A stretch of 64,000 nt of DNA from assembly GCA_015146655.1 (NCBI GenBank), contig VKHL01000055.1, forward strand, positions 115,742-179,741. Direction: 5' to 3'. The translations under genes were made by a program, and so were the position numbers. Position 1 is the stretch's first letter; each line of letters begins with the position of its first letter. The notes beneath the pieces are model-generated. The model was not told the origin of the DNA, ran no database searches, and saw only the letters and a list, made by a program, of their open reading frames with translations. Below, piece after piece: positions 63,676 to 64,000 of the stretch. Source of the stretch: Ochromonas danica (taxonomy: Eukaryota; Sar; Chrysophyceae; Chromulinales; Chromulinaceae).

Positions 63676-64000
63676 TCACTTAGAGCCCCACGAGAACCAG
63701 GATTTGACTTTATTCACAACGAACTTCCCCACAGCCACAACAGGATTCGGGGCAGGTTGCGTCGGTCCAGTCAATTCAGTGATTTGCTGTTGTAGAATGG
63801 TATTGTTTTTGACCAAACTGTCCATATCATTCATGCACATATTGAACAGCACCTTTTGTTCCAAAGACCATAACCAGTTAAAGAAGATGAAATAGAGAAG
63901 ACACAGAATGATTACGATGGTGCTCGCAATGAAGATCTCTCGCTTGTAGACCAGATAGAACTGGTGTAGATAACTCTTTGCCATTATTTCATTGGGCTTG
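63676..64000 (-). CDS. GTPase family copy E, C-terminal part (runs off the window)
   Basis: The minus-strand frame is open to the window edge, so the N-terminus lies beyond 64000. Visible: KPNEIMAKSYLHQFYLVYKREIF in pieces, matching copy A's DVIAKSYLHQFYLVYKQEIF; a membrane helix (STIVIILCLLYFIFFNWLW); and a tail with MNDMDSLVKNNTILQQQITEL, then Pro-rich GPTQPAPNP and FVVNKVKSWFSWGSK. There is no break in the visible 108 residues. It is the template that explains the deletion in copy D. Whether the GTPase part is intact cannot be seen. Confidence 0.75.
   Translation of the reverse strand, partial: KPNEIMAKSYLHQFYLVYKREIFIASTIVIILCLLYFIFFNWLWSLEQKVLFNMCMNDMDSLVKNNTILQQQITELTGPTQPAPNPVVAVGKFVVNKVKSWFSWGSK

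Overview
The window is nuclear DNA of a photosynthetic, flagellated eukaryote, most likely an ochrophyte (stramenopile with a red-derived secondary plastid). Three things support this. Spliceosomal GT-AG introns are everywhere. A light-harvesting chlorophyll protein and the Rieske protein of cytochrome b6f both carry N-terminal signal sequences ending in a phenylalanine-type cleavage motif (AAF-AP, HAF-M), typical of plastids inside the endomembrane system. An IFT-A flagellar gene (IFT144/WDR19) is present. A class or genus cannot be assigned from the sequence alone.

Layout. 1-3 kb: sparse DNA with a decayed protein kinase and one small hypothetical gene. 3-13.9 kb: a seven-exon giant ubiquitin protease (USP9X/USP24/USP34 type, 3469 aa as assembled). 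14.4 kb: tRNA-Phe(GAA). 14.6-28.6 kb: a block rich in GGA/TCC trinucleotide runs, holding geranylgeranyltransferase-I beta, Pelota/Dom34, a tail-anchored TPR protein and a five-exon N-recognin ubiquitin ligase (UBR1/2 type, 2784 aa). 29-34 kb: plastid and membrane genes (LHC/FCP, a sulfotransferase, PetC). 34.9-44.7 kb: a PC-esterase-like enzyme flanked by 40-bp direct repeats, IFT144, a 55-bp satellite and a class-3 lipase.

45-64 kb is the dynamic part. A family of membrane-anchored AIG1/Toc34-like P-loop GTPases occurs here at least six times: three intact-looking genes (49.9, 52.5 and 54.7 kb), two broken copies (45.6 and 62.6 kb) and one running off the right edge. They share 5' leaders, 3' flanks and a 460-bp identical tract, which indicates recent duplication with gene conversion. 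Housekeeping genes lie between them: a VWA protein ending in CVVC, the kinetochore protein Spc25, eIF3e, an ankyrin protein, an aldo/keto reductase and a Zip3/RNF212/HEI10-like RING protein. A fragment of the last exon of that RING gene is found inverted 7.9 kb away. A 10-base N gap at 45552 sits in a duplicated piece of the IFT144 3' end.

Functionally the window is not an operon-like system. It has a ubiquitin/prenylation/translation-quality-control group on the left, plastid genes in the centre, and a rapidly evolving GTPase family on the right. The GTPase family is the best candidate for something undescribed. Exon coordinates were assigned by eye from splice motifs; every multi-exon model listed sums to a whole number of codons.
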